A stretch of 64,000 nt of DNA, taken from the IMG/VR virus record IMGVR_UViG_3300032308_000833, positions 1 through 64,000 of that record. One strand, given 5' to 3'. Of this stretch, positions 1-6,346 are shown piece after piece. Origin of the DNA: a virus. Position 1 is the first letter of the stretch. Each line of letters opens with the position of its first letter. Position numbers and translations under genes: made by a program. The notes below the pieces were generated by a model, which was given only the letters and a program-made list of their open reading frames with translations, was not told the DNA's origin and did no database searches.

Positions 1-287
1 GGAGGTTCTGGAGTTGTCTTACCCTCTAGTGCTTCCTGCATAGCCTCTAATGTATTTTTATTAGGACTAGTTCTCAATATATTTGAGTACTGTTCTAAAG
101 TCAAATCCATACCCTCTAAATCTACAGGTATCCAATGACTGTCTACTTCACCCTCTACTACCTTACAGCCCTCTGGCATAGGTTCTTCACCTGAACTCCA
201 ATAAGCGTCATAGGCTTTCTCTGCTGTTTCTAAATCAGGTGCAACGATATGGTACCAAGTACCTGATAATACATCAAACGTTGGCAT
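1..287 (-). CDS. Hypothetical protein, C-terminus cut by window edge
   Basis: Reverse-strand reading frame that opens with ATG at its right end and stays open to the left edge (about 95 codons visible), so the C-terminus is outside the window. The visible part is acidic and soluble-looking, begins MPTFDVLSGTWYHI, and has no membrane segment or motif I recognise. Its ATG shares one base with the stop of the upstream 28-aa gene (TAATG), which indicates translational coupling in the same minus-strand operon. Function unknown. The coding call rests on the long open frame and the coupled start. Confidence 0.6.
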   Translation of the reverse strand, partial: MPTFDVLSGTWYHIVAPDLETAEKAYDAYWSSGEEPMPEGCKVVEGEVDSHWIPVDLEGMDLTLEQYSNILRTSPNKNTLEAMQEALEGKTTPEP

Positions 288-373
288 TAGTAACCTGCCT
301 TACATTCTGAGTTATGACCAACAGTGAAGTTGCAACCACATACCCAATGATGACAATTACATTTATTTAACAT
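287..373 (-). CDS. 28-aa Cys/His-rich microprotein
   Basis: Very short gene whose product has four Cys and three His in 28 residues (CNCHHWVCGC near the N-terminus, then HNSEC), a density that suggests a bound metal ion. Its start overlaps the 3' end of the upstream gene and its TAA overlaps the ATG of the downstream one. It therefore sits in a compact run of coupled small genes. No family recognised. The coding status is inferred from overlap geometry and composition; it could be an incidental frame. Confidence 0.45.
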   Translation of the reverse strand: MLNKCNCHHWVCGCNFTVGHNSECKAGY

Positions 374-518
374 TTTCTTCCTTTTCCATAATCATGTATG
401 CTAGTACTTCTAGGCTCATACAATGCTTACAACTACAGTTTACTATGTGACCCTCTACCTTGTCAAGCATATCTGTAAGTATTTTTTCCAAGGGTACATC
501 AAGATCAAAATCAAGCAT
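363..518 (-). CDS. Small acidic protein with CxCxxC cluster
   Basis: 51-aa product, start chosen at the ATG preceded by GAGAGGG. An upstream in-frame ATG exists but lies inside the preceding gene and lacks a good SD. The N-terminal half is an acidic amphipathic stretch (DFDLDVPLEKILTDML) and the middle carries CSCKHC, possibly metal binding. The start overlaps the stop of the upstream zinc-ribbon gene by 8 nt (ATGCTTGA). Function unknown. Confidence 0.6.
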   Translation of the reverse strand: MLDFDLDVPLEKILTDMLDKVEGHIVNCSCKHCMSLEVLAYMIMEKEENVK

Positions 519-651
519 AGTAACCCTCTCTAACATAATAAGAATAAGCCTGGGCAAATCTATTCCATTGTCTTACGCTATCACAGTTAGTACAATAAAA
601 CAAACCTGGAACATCTGAACATTCCCAATTACATTCTTGACATTTTGTCAT
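511..651 (-). CDS. 46-aa zinc-ribbon-like protein
   Basis: Begins at an ATG 6 nt after AAAAGGAG, a strong SD, and follows a consensus promoter. The product has two CxxC knuckles (CQEC near residues 4-7 and CTNC near 20-23), the layout of a minimal zinc ribbon, and an aromatic C-terminal tail. It is the first gene of a minus-strand run that continues to the left window edge. Such microproteins in phages often bind host proteins or nucleic acids, but no specific role can be assigned here. Confidence 0.7.
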   Translation of the reverse strand: MTKCQECNWECSDVPGLFYCTNCDSVRQWNRFAQAYSYYVREGYYA

Positions 652-671
652 CTTACTCCTTTTCCTATACC

Positions 672-700
672 AGTCTAACATTCTGGGAGGGGTTTGTCAA
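672..700 (-). promoter_or_regulatory. Sigma70-type promoter of the leftmost minus-strand operon
   Basis: Reading on the minus strand: TTGACA, 17-nt spacer, TAGACT, followed about 20 nt later by the first ATG with a good SD. The spacer contains a C-rich stretch (CCCCTCCC). Unlike the other early promoters it has no TGTCAG element. Confidence 0.65.
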
Positions 701-702
701 CG

Positions 703-798
703 CTACGTAATAAATAATTAAAATGATATTTTCTAGCCGAGGGGGTTCTTTAACTGTTACGTAATGATCTTTTAAAATGATATTTTTATGCTCGGGCG
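703..798. repeat. Tandem intergenic repeat with TACGTAA and GCTCGGGCG elements
   Basis: Two consecutive units share the order TACGTAAT, an AT-rich stretch ending AAAATGATATTTT, then a GC-rich end (AGCCGAGGGGG in the first unit, GCTCGGGCG in the second). The TACGTAA and GCTCGGGCG elements recur in other intergenic regions of the first 7.7 kb. The AAAATGATATTTT part resembles the extended -10 of the late promoters on the plus strand, but no gene follows in that direction. Confidence 0.6.
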
Positions 799-808
799 TT
801 TTTCTTTG

Positions 809-882
809 CGATCCTGAACGGACTTGAACCGTCGACCTCTACCGTGACAGGGTAGCGTTCTAACCAACTGAACTACAGGACC
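809..882 (-). tRNA. tRNA-Asp (anticodon GTC)
   Basis: The minus-strand sequence folds as a complete cloverleaf. It has a seven-pair acceptor stem (GGTCCTG with CAGGATC, one G-T pair), a D arm with GTTCAGTTGGTTAGAAC, an anticodon stem CTACC/GGTAG around the loop CTGTCAC (anticodon GTC), and a T arm with TTCAAGT. The discriminator base is G, as expected for tRNA-Asp, and CCA is not encoded. It is the only tRNA I find in the window. GAC/GAT aspartate codons are very common in these phage genes. Confidence 0.93.
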
Positions 883-939
883 AGGTGGACAGTTTCCTCA
901 GACATGTCCAGGTCAGTTGCCTTTTATTGGCAATTCTAA

Positions 940-1956
940 TTATGCAATCTGCATTACATCTTGCACAACTTTTAGCAAACGATTCTTTTCTGCGTTGATA
1001 GCAGGGTCAAATCCACTTGCACCAATTAGCATGTTCTCTGTGTTTTCACCACGAGCAGAACGATACCAATCTAGTCTTTCTGTCAGGGCATTGAAAGCAC
1101 CCCAAGCAGTACCAGCAATCATGTTATTGAACTCGCCAGTGTAAATGTCATTGAGTGAATCTATTTTATTAGTCCACTTAGTAACACTTGCCTTTTTATC
1201 CAATTCTGGTTTTGGATAAGCAGTTAGCAAAATATCGTTAAATTGTTTTGCTGTAACTTCTTGAGCAATCATAGCATGAGCCATTGTATCAAATGCGTCC
1301 ATGTATTTATTTGCAAGACCTAGAGTCTCTCTTGCAATTTGCACTTTACCATTAGCAGTTTGAGTGTGACGAATCTTGAATGATTGTTTGATACCATTCT
1401 TTTTACGAATACCACCTAGTGCAAGGTTTAGAGTATTAGCACACACAACACGAACAGGTGTTATGCTTGCTTGAATCGCTACTGAACCATCATGGCTTGT
1501 GTTGATTAGTAAGTAAGTCTTTACTTTATCAGCAACGCCATTAGGGTCTAAGATAGTTTCACGCTCTAATGCTAATGAGCCAAATACTACACGACCACCA
1601 CGAATTGAACCAGCAGTTTCCCAACGTCCACCACCGTCAAGAATGTTATCACCAAATGAGAATAATTCCTCATTCTGTAATGGAACATATCTTTCACCAA
1701 CTACGCCTAGCACGTCTGTCTGGGTTTGGTTAGTAGGGTTTGTTCTAACCACATAAGAATAATTCTTATCACAACTTAAGTGATTAGGGATATTCATTTC
1801 TTCTAGTCTAACATTCCAGTTATCTAGGTTTGCTGCTTGCAACATTTCTGTTGTGTTTTTTTCTTCTGTGAATACAGTGCCTAGTCCATGCCATGCTGGT
1901 TCACGGAATGAAGCGAATGACGCTGTACCATTTTGTTCTTCTAGTTCATGTGCCAT
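940..1956 (-). CDS. DUF932 / phage-plasmid-like protein
   Basis: 338-aa protein with the N-terminal signature REPAWHGLG (about residues 18-26) of the DUF932 family (the group known as phage/plasmid-like protein TIGR03299). It also has the family's central ITPVRVVCANTLNLAL stretch and a helical C-terminus. DUF932 proteins occur widely on phages and plasmids; their biochemical role is not established, though some are linked to DNA processing. Length is normal for the family. The start follows AAGGAGAT and a near-perfect promoter, and the gene is transcribed alone between the tRNA and a regulatory module, which suggests strong early expression. Confidence 0.88.
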   Translation of the reverse strand: MAHELEEQNGTASFASFREPAWHGLGTVFTEEKNTTEMLQAANLDNWNVRLEEMNIPNHLSCDKNYSYVVRTNPTNQTQTDVLGVVGERYVPLQNEELFSFGDNILDGGGRWETAGSIRGGRVVFGSLALERETILDPNGVADKVKTYLLINTSHDGSVAIQASITPVRVVCANTLNLALGGIRKKNGIKQSFKIRHTQTANGKVQIARETLGLANKYMDAFDTMAHAMIAQEVTAKQFNDILLTAYPKPELDKKASVTKWTNKIDSLNDIYTGEFNNMIAGTAWGAFNALTERLDWYRSARGENTENMLIGASGFDPAINAEKNRLLKVVQDVMQIA

Positions 1957-1987
1957 TTATATCTCCTTATTTTGTTTGATTAACTTA

Positions 1988-2016
1988 ACTATACCATTTT
2001 GCTCTGACAATGTCAA
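1988..2016 (-). promoter_or_regulatory. Early promoter with TGTCAG element (DUF932 gene)
   Basis: Minus strand: TTGACA, 17-nt spacer, TATAGT, with TGTCAG lying exactly 10 nt upstream of the -10 hexamer. A C-run (CCCCCCC) sits just upstream of the -35. About 30 nt separates the -10 from the gene's ATG. This is the best consensus example of the early promoter class in the window. Confidence 0.82.
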
Positions 2017-2020
2017 TTAA

Positions 2021-2075
2021 GGGGGGGTCTGGTGTTTCATCGTAACTAACAGGTTATCCACAGGCTGCTCGGGCG
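2021..2075. repeat. Intergenic module: G-run, DnaA box, GCTCGGGCG
   Basis: Contains a run of seven G, a degenerate TCGTAACTAA, a perfect DnaA-box consensus TTATCCACA (2054-2062) and GCTCGGGCG (2067-2075). The same order of elements recurs at about 4.83, 7.22 and 7.56 kb. A role in replication initiation or DnaA-linked control is possible but not shown. Confidence 0.55.
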
Positions 2076-2105
2076 TGAGGGCCAGTTTTAAAACGTAGCC
2101 AGGTT

Positions 2106-2126
2106 TTTTGATATCCCCTATCAAAA
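2106..2126. promoter_or_regulatory. Perfect inverted repeat, possible operator
   Basis: TTTTGATA and TATCAAAA form an 8-bp perfect inverted repeat around TCCCC. No T-run follows on the plus strand, so it is not an obvious terminator in that direction. It lies downstream of the 2.2-2.9 kb minus-strand genes, and read that way it is followed by a short A-run, not a U-run. An operator or mRNA 3'-end structure is possible. The remaining sequence up to 2208 shows nothing further I can assign. Confidence 0.35.
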
Positions 2127-2208
2127 TGATCGACGGTACCGCTGAATTCTAAGATCCACGCCATGGGCACTGGGCCACACATATACGTGCAGCCCATCCC
2201 CTTATTAA

Positions 2209-2391
2209 CTAAGCAGTAACTTTTACTGTTAGCAGTCTGTATTCGTTGAATGGTGTACGAATAGCAACACGAGTTAGGTCAGGACGAAGAGGTGTGATTT
2301 TTTCAATCTGTCCAACTACGCCTGCTTTGTTACTAGTGTACCAATCGCCTATCTTGTACATTCTTGCTTTTGGCTTTGTTGCTTTTTTCAT
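2209..2391 (-). CDS. Small SH3-like (KOW-type) barrel protein
   Basis: 60-aa basic product started at the ATG after AAAAGGAAAAG; an in-frame ATG 12 codons upstream lies inside the preceding gene. The core YKIGDWYTSNKAGVVGQI, followed by a beta-rich segment ending RLLTVKV, resembles small SH3-like barrels with a K(I/V)GD start. The gene at 3.5-3.7 kb has the same layout (FKVGDKFVTQ). Such folds often bind nucleic acid or proteins; no specific function is assigned. Second gene of a two-gene operon. Confidence 0.65.
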   Translation of the reverse strand: MKKATKPKARMYKIGDWYTSNKAGVVGQIEKITPLRPDLTRVAIRTPFNEYRLLTVKVTA

Positions 2392-2420
2392 TCTTTTCCT
2401 TTTGTTGTAGGGGTATTGCA

Positions 2421-2861
2421 TTACCAACTAGAATGGTATCTAAGTTCCCATTCTGCTGGTACATCTTTTAGTATTGACTCAAGTTGGTCAATAGTGTCTT
2501 GAATATCGCTAAAGTAGTATTCGTTGTATTCATAGTTACCAAAGAAGAATCCCTCTTGAACAGGCAACAGGTTGGGTGCCTCTTCTTTATTCATTAAAAC
2601 TATCTTGCAATTATCTAACAATAACTGTAGTTGGTCTCGTGACACATAGTACTCTTCGCAGTCGTCTACTCCACCTTGAACATGCTTTACGAACCATGCG
2701 TGAATATGATTTGCTTTTCTCCAATAGGCTACCTGCACTTCTAGCGTTGCAAAATCTTTAACGGCAAAAGGTGCTTCTTGAATTAGTTTGTTAAATAGTT
2801 CAGGTTTGGCAAATTGTCTAGCAGTAAATTGTCTGGCATTCAGATACATATCTAAGCCCAT
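2421..2861 (-). CDS. Conserved phage protein of the MGLDMYL type
   Basis: 146-aa protein with the N-terminal signature MGLDMYLNAR, a central AYWRKANHIHAWFVKHVQ and an acidic, aromatic C-terminal half. I recognise this as a hypothetical family common in phages and some bacterial genomes, always with the invariant MGLDMY start; no function is established. The helical segment near the C-terminus (DIQDTIDQLESILKDV) could mediate oligomerisation. It follows a strong promoter and heads a two-gene unit with the SH3-like protein. Confidence 0.75.
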   Translation of the reverse strand: MGLDMYLNARQFTARQFAKPELFNKLIQEAPFAVKDFATLEVQVAYWRKANHIHAWFVKHVQGGVDDCEEYYVSRDQLQLLLDNCKIVLMNKEEAPNLLPVQEGFFFGNYEYNEYYFSDIQDTIDQLESILKDVPAEWELRYHSSW

Positions 2862-2894
2862 TTATTTTCCTTAAGTAGTAGGGTGTGTGAGCAG

Positions 2895-2922
2895 TTTATA
2901 ACACATACTCAGGTGTTGTCAA
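2895..2922 (-). promoter_or_regulatory. Sigma70-type promoter
   Basis: Minus strand TTGACA, 16-nt spacer, TATAAA, about 33 nt before the ATG of the MGLDMYL gene, whose leader contains TTAAGGAAA as SD. No TGTCAG element. Confidence 0.7.
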
Positions 2923-2962
2923 GTGTGACATGCTACTCATTTCGCAGAGGTCACACCTAACC

Positions 2963-3014
2963 TTTGGCTACCATGTATATGGAACTAATATCCATGTGTA
3001 TGGTTCTTGCCAAA
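2963..3014 (+). other. Long hairpin with wobble-only substitutions, possible structured RNA
   Basis: On the plus strand TTTGGC pairs with GCCAAA, and inside it a 14-nt arm starting ACCATGTATATGG pairs with TCCATGTGTATGGT around a 7-nt loop. Every deviation from perfect complementarity is a G-U pair if the RNA is plus strand; on the minus strand the same positions become A-C mismatches. It lies directly beyond the stop codon of the minus-strand gene at 3016. Confidence 0.45.
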
Positions 3015-3015
3015 T

Positions 3016-3474
3016 CTATAAGTATCGACTCACAGATTGGTATGTAGAGGTTGAAACTACTTCCTCATCTGACATACTTAGAACACGAATTGCATTTTGG
3101 ATTTCTGCAAGTCTGTCCTCGAAGCCACCAATATAGTTGCGACCATATCCACTCGTTTGGAAAGGATTTTTTGGTGACTCTGGTTCTGCTGGTATTTTAT
3201 CTTTTGGAACTTCTACTTCAACATCAACTCTGATATTGTCGTCATTGTGCCAAGCATTTCTAACAGAAATAGTCTTTTGCTTATCTTTTACTGAGTCAAG
3301 ATGAGCATAAGCAATCTGGGCTACTTTACTTTTCCACTCAGCGTAGTCTGACTCAAACTTAGCGTATGCTAAATCGAAGTTCATTTGTTGGTTTTTCATT
3401 TCTTCTACTTTTACTTCTAATGCTTTGATAACCTTAGTTCTGGCTACCTTAACATTTATCGCTTTACCTGCCAT
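3016..3474 (-). CDS. Hypothetical coiled-coil protein
   Basis: 152-aa charged protein. The N-terminal half is strongly helical with heptad-like spacing (roughly residues 10-60, KVEEMKNQQMNFDLAYAKF) and a tryptophan-containing ASDYAEWKS-type segment. A beta-prone acidic middle (VEVEVPKDKIP) precedes a helical segment GFEDRLAEIQNAIRVL. No family recognised. SD AAAGGAAAAG precedes the ATG. It lies in the minus-strand early region between two regulatory intervals. Confidence 0.6.
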   Translation of the reverse strand: MAGKAINVKVARTKVIKALEVKVEEMKNQQMNFDLAYAKFESDYAEWKSKVAQIAYAHLDSVKDKQKTISVRNAWHNDDNIRVDVEVEVPKDKIPAEPESPKNPFQTSGYGRNYIGGFEDRLAEIQNAIRVLSMSDEEVVSTSTYQSVSRYL

Positions 3475-3546
3475 TTGTCTTTTCCTTTGTTTTGTAGGGG
3501 GATACTGCTAATGAAAGGGGACAGGGTTGCCCCCTCTCAATCTTAT

Positions 3547-3714
3547 TTATTTCTTTGCTGTCCAAGTAGTATATCGTGTTTGACCATTAACATCAAGTTT
3601 TACACGGATATTGCCATTTGGTTGTGGAATTAACTCTGTAATAATTCCTTCTGCTTTTGACTTTTGTGTAACGAACTTGTCGCCCACCTTAAAATCTGCA
3701 ACTGCTACTGACAT
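3547..3714 (-). CDS. Small SH3-like barrel protein
   Basis: 55-aa product (MSVAVADFKVGDKFVTQK...), started after AAGGAGC, with alternating beta-strand pattern and the KVGD turn typical of SH3/KOW-like barrels. Similar in layout to the gene at 2.2 kb, suggesting a small paralogous family in this phage. It is driven by its own early promoter with the TGTCAG element. Function unknown; nucleic-acid or protein binding is a reasonable guess. Confidence 0.65.
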   Translation of the reverse strand: MSVAVADFKVGDKFVTQKSKAEGIITELIPQPNGNIRVKLDVNGQTRYTTWTAKK

Positions 3715-3742
3715 ATTTGCTCCTTAATTGTTGTTGTATCTA

Positions 3743-3771
3743 ATACTAACATTTTTATCTGACATTTGCAA
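3743..3771 (-). promoter_or_regulatory. Early promoter with TGTCAG element
   Basis: Minus strand TTGCAA, 17-nt spacer, TAGTAT, with TGTCAG 10 nt upstream of the -10. Drives the SH3-like protein gene at 3.5-3.7 kb. Confidence 0.7.
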
Positions 3772-3810
3772 GTGATATTATGATATTTTTTTTGTGATAC
3801 ATCTCACACA

Positions 3811-3870
3811 GGGGGGGGTTGACAAGCACCTTAATAATGTGATAGGATACGCCTTTGCTGCTCGGGCAGC
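3811..3870. repeat. Intergenic module: G-run, plus-strand promoter-like sequence, GCTCGGGC hairpin
   Basis: Eight G are followed by TTGACA and, 18 nt later, TAGGAT preceded by TGA, which reads as a plus-strand promoter. The GCTCGGGC element here is embedded in a hairpin, GCTGC-TCGG-GCAGC (3857-3870). A transcript from this promoter would run antisense into the Gp88-family gene. No reading frame of note follows, so a small RNA is possible. Confidence 0.4.
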
Positions 3871-3934
3871 CCTTTAGCAGATCACTGAACCAGGAATAAA
3901 CAAAATAAACACCAAGCAACAAAATAAACTAATT

Positions 3935-4657
3935 TCATTTTTTAGTTGCACTGAACAAAATATTATTCCTTCCAACTACACATTGACTACATTTTACACA
4001 TGCAGAGCCACCTTTGTCAATAAGAGGAATTTTCTTATTATTTTCAGGACATGGAACACCCTTTGCATTAACTAAGTTAAGTAGTTGTTCCTTACCCATT
4101 GCGAATGTATCTGCAAGATATGCTAATTTAATTCCATGCTCAACGGATAATACTTTAGCATTATCTGTATTTTCACTATCTGTAGAATAATATAAACTTA
4201 GATTAGGTAAGTCTTTTAGAATTAAAGCAGCAGACTTTACTCTTGTATATACCCAAAATTTTATGTCAGGTTGTTCCTCAATAACTGAACGCCATGCGTG
4301 TGTGTATTCCTCATTAAAAAAATCGCCATCCCAGTGAATACGAAATAACATTTCAGCATTACGCTTAACACAATCTTTTTTGAAATCTGCTACCATGTCT
4401 GACAATAAATCGAACATAGTTATTCTATCAGCGTCTTTAAGTAATTCCCAATTATGCAATAGATTAGCCTTGACAGCCTTGTATAATTTTTCTAGTTTTC
4501 CTGCATAACATACTTTCTCACATATGGATGTAGCACTAGGGCATGAATAATTTTTTCCTGCAGGTAGACCAAATGTATTTTGAATTAAACTACCATTGCC
4601 TGCATTATTAACTAGGTTAGTAACTTTTCTATCGTGTGAGCGTTTTAACTTATTCAT
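3935..4657 (-). CDS. Gp88-family phage protein
   Basis: 240-aa protein, started at the ATG following AAAGGAAAAGAA; a longer frame extends upstream but overlaps the preceding small gene. It has the features I associate with the Gene 88 (Gp88) family of actinophages. These are an N-terminal NAGNGSL segment, a cysteine cluster C39-x6-C46-x3-CYA, RIHWDGDFF in the middle, and a second cysteine cluster near the C-terminus (C203, C220, C223, C226). Seven conserved cysteines suggest a metal or iron-sulfur site. The function of the family is unknown to me. Length is typical. Confidence 0.78.
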   Translation of the reverse strand: MNKLKRSHDRKVTNLVNNAGNGSLIQNTFGLPAGKNYSCPSATSICEKVCYAGKLEKLYKAVKANLLHNWELLKDADRITMFDLLSDMVADFKKDCVKRNAEMLFRIHWDGDFFNEEYTHAWRSVIEEQPDIKFWVYTRVKSAALILKDLPNLSLYYSTDSENTDNAKVLSVEHGIKLAYLADTFAMGKEQLLNLVNAKGVPCPENNKKIPLIDKGGSACVKCSQCVVGRNNILFSATKK

Positions 4658-4787
4658 TTTCTTTTCCTTTGTGTTTATTTTTTCTTGAATACTTTTTTTT
4701 ATTAGGCATAGGGGTACTAGCACCAGACCTACGCAATTCTTGGATACGCCTAATCTGCTCTTTAGGTTTTTGGAAATAATTGAACAT
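4650..4787 (-). CDS. Basic 45-aa peptide, leaderless
   Basis: Lys/Arg-rich product with a helical N-terminal part (PKEQIRRIQELRRSG) and a lysine-rich tail; nucleic-acid binding is plausible. The ATG lies exactly 6 nt downstream of the -10 hexamer, so the mRNA should start at or next to the A of ATG. Its stop overlaps the start of the Gp88-family gene by 8 nt (ATGAATAA), which supports both coding calls and implies coupling. Confidence 0.65.
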   Translation of the reverse strand: MFNYFQKPKEQIRRIQELRRSGASTPMPNKKKYSRKNKHKGKENE

Positions 4788-4793
4788 AGAATA

Positions 4794-4822
4794 AATATAT
4801 CATATTAGACTGACAGGGTCAA
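4794..4822 (-). promoter_or_regulatory. Early promoter with TGTCAG element, leaderless output
   Basis: Minus strand TTGACC, 17-nt spacer, TATATT, preceded by TGA (extended -10). TGTCAG again ends 10 nt before the -10. Only 6 nt separate the -10 from the ATG of the basic peptide gene. Confidence 0.78.
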
Positions 4823-4825
4823 GCA

Positions 4826-4889
4826 GGGGGGATCCAGTGTGTCGTACGTAAACCTGTGGATAAGTTGTGGATGGCTCGGGCGTGGATCC
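4826..4889. repeat. Intergenic module: G-run, TCGTACGTAA, DnaA box, GCTCGGGCG
   Basis: A G-run (4826-4831), TCGTACGTAA (4842-4851), TGTGGATAA (4855-4863, a DnaA-box consensus read on the minus strand), a second TTGTGGAT and GCTCGGGCG (4874-4882). The block is flanked by the inverted pair GGATCCA (4830-4836) and TGGATCC (4883-4889). Confidence 0.6.
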
Positions 4890-5123
4890 TCAGTCGTTGC
4901 CAACAAAAACAAATAAATTAAATCTGGTTTCGTTATCTGTTTCAATAAAATCTTCTTCACCAAATTCATTTAGTGTTGTTATCTTGTAACCTGTTTCAGT
5001 ATCTTCTACTGACACAATCGTTAGCAAATCATTTTCTATTTTGATTATGTCATTAGGCATAAGTTGGTCAGGGTATAAAATATCAGCGTGTACTAGTTCC
5101 ATGCTTTTTATTTTAGCAGACAT
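4890..5123 (-). CDS. Small beta-rich phage protein
   Basis: 77-aa acidic product, started at the ATG after AAGGAATTGTAAA; a later in-frame ATG (MELVHADILY) is possible. The segment ELVHADILYPDQLMPNDIIKI followed by beta strands and an acidic loop (GEEDFIETDNETRF) resembles short beta-barrel proteins I know from actinophages that begin with a VHADxL motif, whose function is unknown. Last gene of the long minus-strand operon that starts at 7156. Confidence 0.65.
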   Translation of the reverse strand: MSAKIKSMELVHADILYPDQLMPNDIIKIENDLLTIVSVEDTETGYKITTLNEFGEEDFIETDNETRFNLFVFVGND

Positions 5124-5124
5124 T

Positions 5125-5202
5125 TTACAATTCCTTATCATATCTATTTAAGTAGATTACCAGCATATACAAAACTATACCAATGAGGGTTATTTTTAGC
5201 AT
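5125..5202 (-). CDS. 25-aa single-span membrane peptide
   Basis: Almost the whole product is one hydrophobic segment (LKITLIGIVLYMLVIYL) followed by a short charged tail. ATG shares one base with the stop of the upstream gene (TAATG) and the stop is 1 nt before the next start. It is therefore fully embedded in the operon by overlapping codons, which argues that it is translated. A tiny phage membrane peptide could modulate host membrane proteins; role unknown. Confidence 0.5.
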   Translation of the reverse strand: MLKITLIGIVLYMLVIYLNRYDKEL

Positions 5203-5468
5203 TAGTCGTTCCCCCATTTGGTAGTTGCTAGTTCAATTAGTGTCTGGTTTTCTATATCGTTTAAGAATAGCATTTGCAGGTTGATTAGGAAATTATGTCT
5301 GGCTTCCCTGTTATCTGCTAGTTGTGCCCACATTTCATCAGACTCAACAAACTTTCTCAATGTATTAACTATAAAGGTTTTTTCCTCTGCTAGTTCATCT
5401 ATTAAGTCTTGTGTTATATCTTTATCAAATACTTCATCAACCATTTTATGTATTGGTTTTTTAGGCAT
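5202..5468 (-). CDS. Hypothetical helical acidic protein
   Basis: 88-aa acidic, helix-rich product (DITQDLIDELAEEKTFIVNTLRKF) ending in TKWGND. No motif or family recognised. The ATG overlaps the stop of the upstream gene by 8 nt (ATGCCTAA), the characteristic junction of this operon. Function unknown. Confidence 0.65.
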   Translation of the reverse strand: MPKKPIHKMVDEVFDKDITQDLIDELAEEKTFIVNTLRKFVESDEMWAQLADNREARHNFLINLQMLFLNDIENQTLIELATTKWGND

Positions 5469-5892
5469 ATCTAACCTTTCTGTTTCCGTGTCCTACGTTG
5501 GGTATCCAACTATGTCTCCTAGCATATGCTATCCTATCTCTAATTGTCAAGGGCTTTGCATTATGTATTAAGCCTAATAAACTTTGATAGTCTAATATCC
5601 CTAGATTCTTTATATTTATATAATCAAGGGTAGTGGTTCTGTTTTTACCTATGCCCTCAAAAAATTCGGGGTGGTTATTGGAAATATAATTTTTATAGTA
5701 TACGAATACACTAATTAAATCATCTTGAGTTATATTTATATCCAATAAGCCACTATAATTTTGTACACCTACTAATTTTATATTAAAAGACTTTTGCCAA
5801 TCTTCAGACATTTCATTAGTAGCAAAGGTAATTATATCTCCATTATCCTTTTCCAATATAACTAAATCATATTCCATAGATATATTAGGCAT
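5461..5892 (-). CDS. Hypothetical protein
   Basis: 143-aa product with a beta-rich N-terminal half (YDLVILEKDNGDIITFA) and a C-terminal basic segment containing RDRIAYARRHSWIPN followed by a glycine/arginine tail. The basic tail could contact nucleic acid. Start overlaps the upstream stop by 8 nt. No family recognised. Confidence 0.65.
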   Translation of the reverse strand: MPNISMEYDLVILEKDNGDIITFATNEMSEDWQKSFNIKLVGVQNYSGLLDINITQDDLISVFVYYKNYISNNHPEFFEGIGKNRTTTLDYINIKNLGILDYQSLLGLIHNAKPLTIRDRIAYARRHSWIPNVGHGNRKVRYA

Positions 5893-6043
5893 TTGTCACC
5901 AACTCTTGATACTTGAAACATAGTTCTATTGCTTCTTCTGGTGAATTAACTTTATTTATTTCTTCGCTAAAGGCGTCTTCTAGTTTAGAATTTCCTTTTA
6001 GTATTGTATAAGTCTCTGCCATTAAAAATCTTGGGTCAGACAT
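5885..6043 (-). CDS. Hypothetical 52-aa helical protein
   Basis: Short acidic helical product (SDPRFLMAETYTILKGNSKL, then a C-terminal helix with one Cys). Both ends overlap neighbouring genes by 8 nt (ATGTCTGA at its start, ATGCCTAA at its end), strong support for real translation in a coupled series. Function unknown. Confidence 0.6.
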   Translation of the reverse strand: MSDPRFLMAETYTILKGNSKLEDAFSEEINKVNSPEEAIELCFKYQELVTNA

Positions 6044-6239
6044 TAGCGTTCTCCTTTTCATATTTTAGTATTACATTTATTGTTTTACTCATCTTAGTAC
6101 AATGCTCTGACAAACGCAATAGTTGTTCTTCTGTGCCGTCAGTAATAGTTGAGTATCGTGCTATCTCATCTATATAAGTCTGTGCAGATAGTATTTTATC
6201 TTTTGCTGTTTTTAAGTAATCGTGCCAATGTGGTTCCAT
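6036..6239 (-). CDS. Hypothetical 67-aa helical protein
   Basis: Start placed at the ATG after AGAGGAGC; its A is the last base of the upstream stop (TAATG). The product is helical, begins MEPHWHDYLKTAKDKIL and contains LLRLSEHCTKMSKTINVILKY, suggesting a small helical bundle. No known family. Confidence 0.6.
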   Translation of the reverse strand: MEPHWHDYLKTAKDKILSAQTYIDEIARYSTITDGTEEQLLRLSEHCTKMSKTINVILKYEKENANV

Positions 6240-6346
6240 TATTGCTCCTCTTCGCAAGGTGGACACAATACGCTGTTGTCAGGATAAATATGTCCTCCGT
6301 CTTCGTCATAGTTTATATTAGTTTTACAAATATCGCAAGTAGCCAT
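6239..6346 (-). CDS. 35-aa zinc-ribbon microprotein
   Basis: Two CxxC pairs (CDIC near residue 4, CPPC near residue 28) separated by an acidic stretch, the pattern of a minimal zinc ribbon. Start and stop each share one base with neighbouring genes (TAATG junctions). One of several CxxC microproteins in this operon. Function unknown. Confidence 0.6.
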   Translation of the reverse strand: MATCDICKTNINYDEDGGHIYPDNSVLCPPCEEEQ

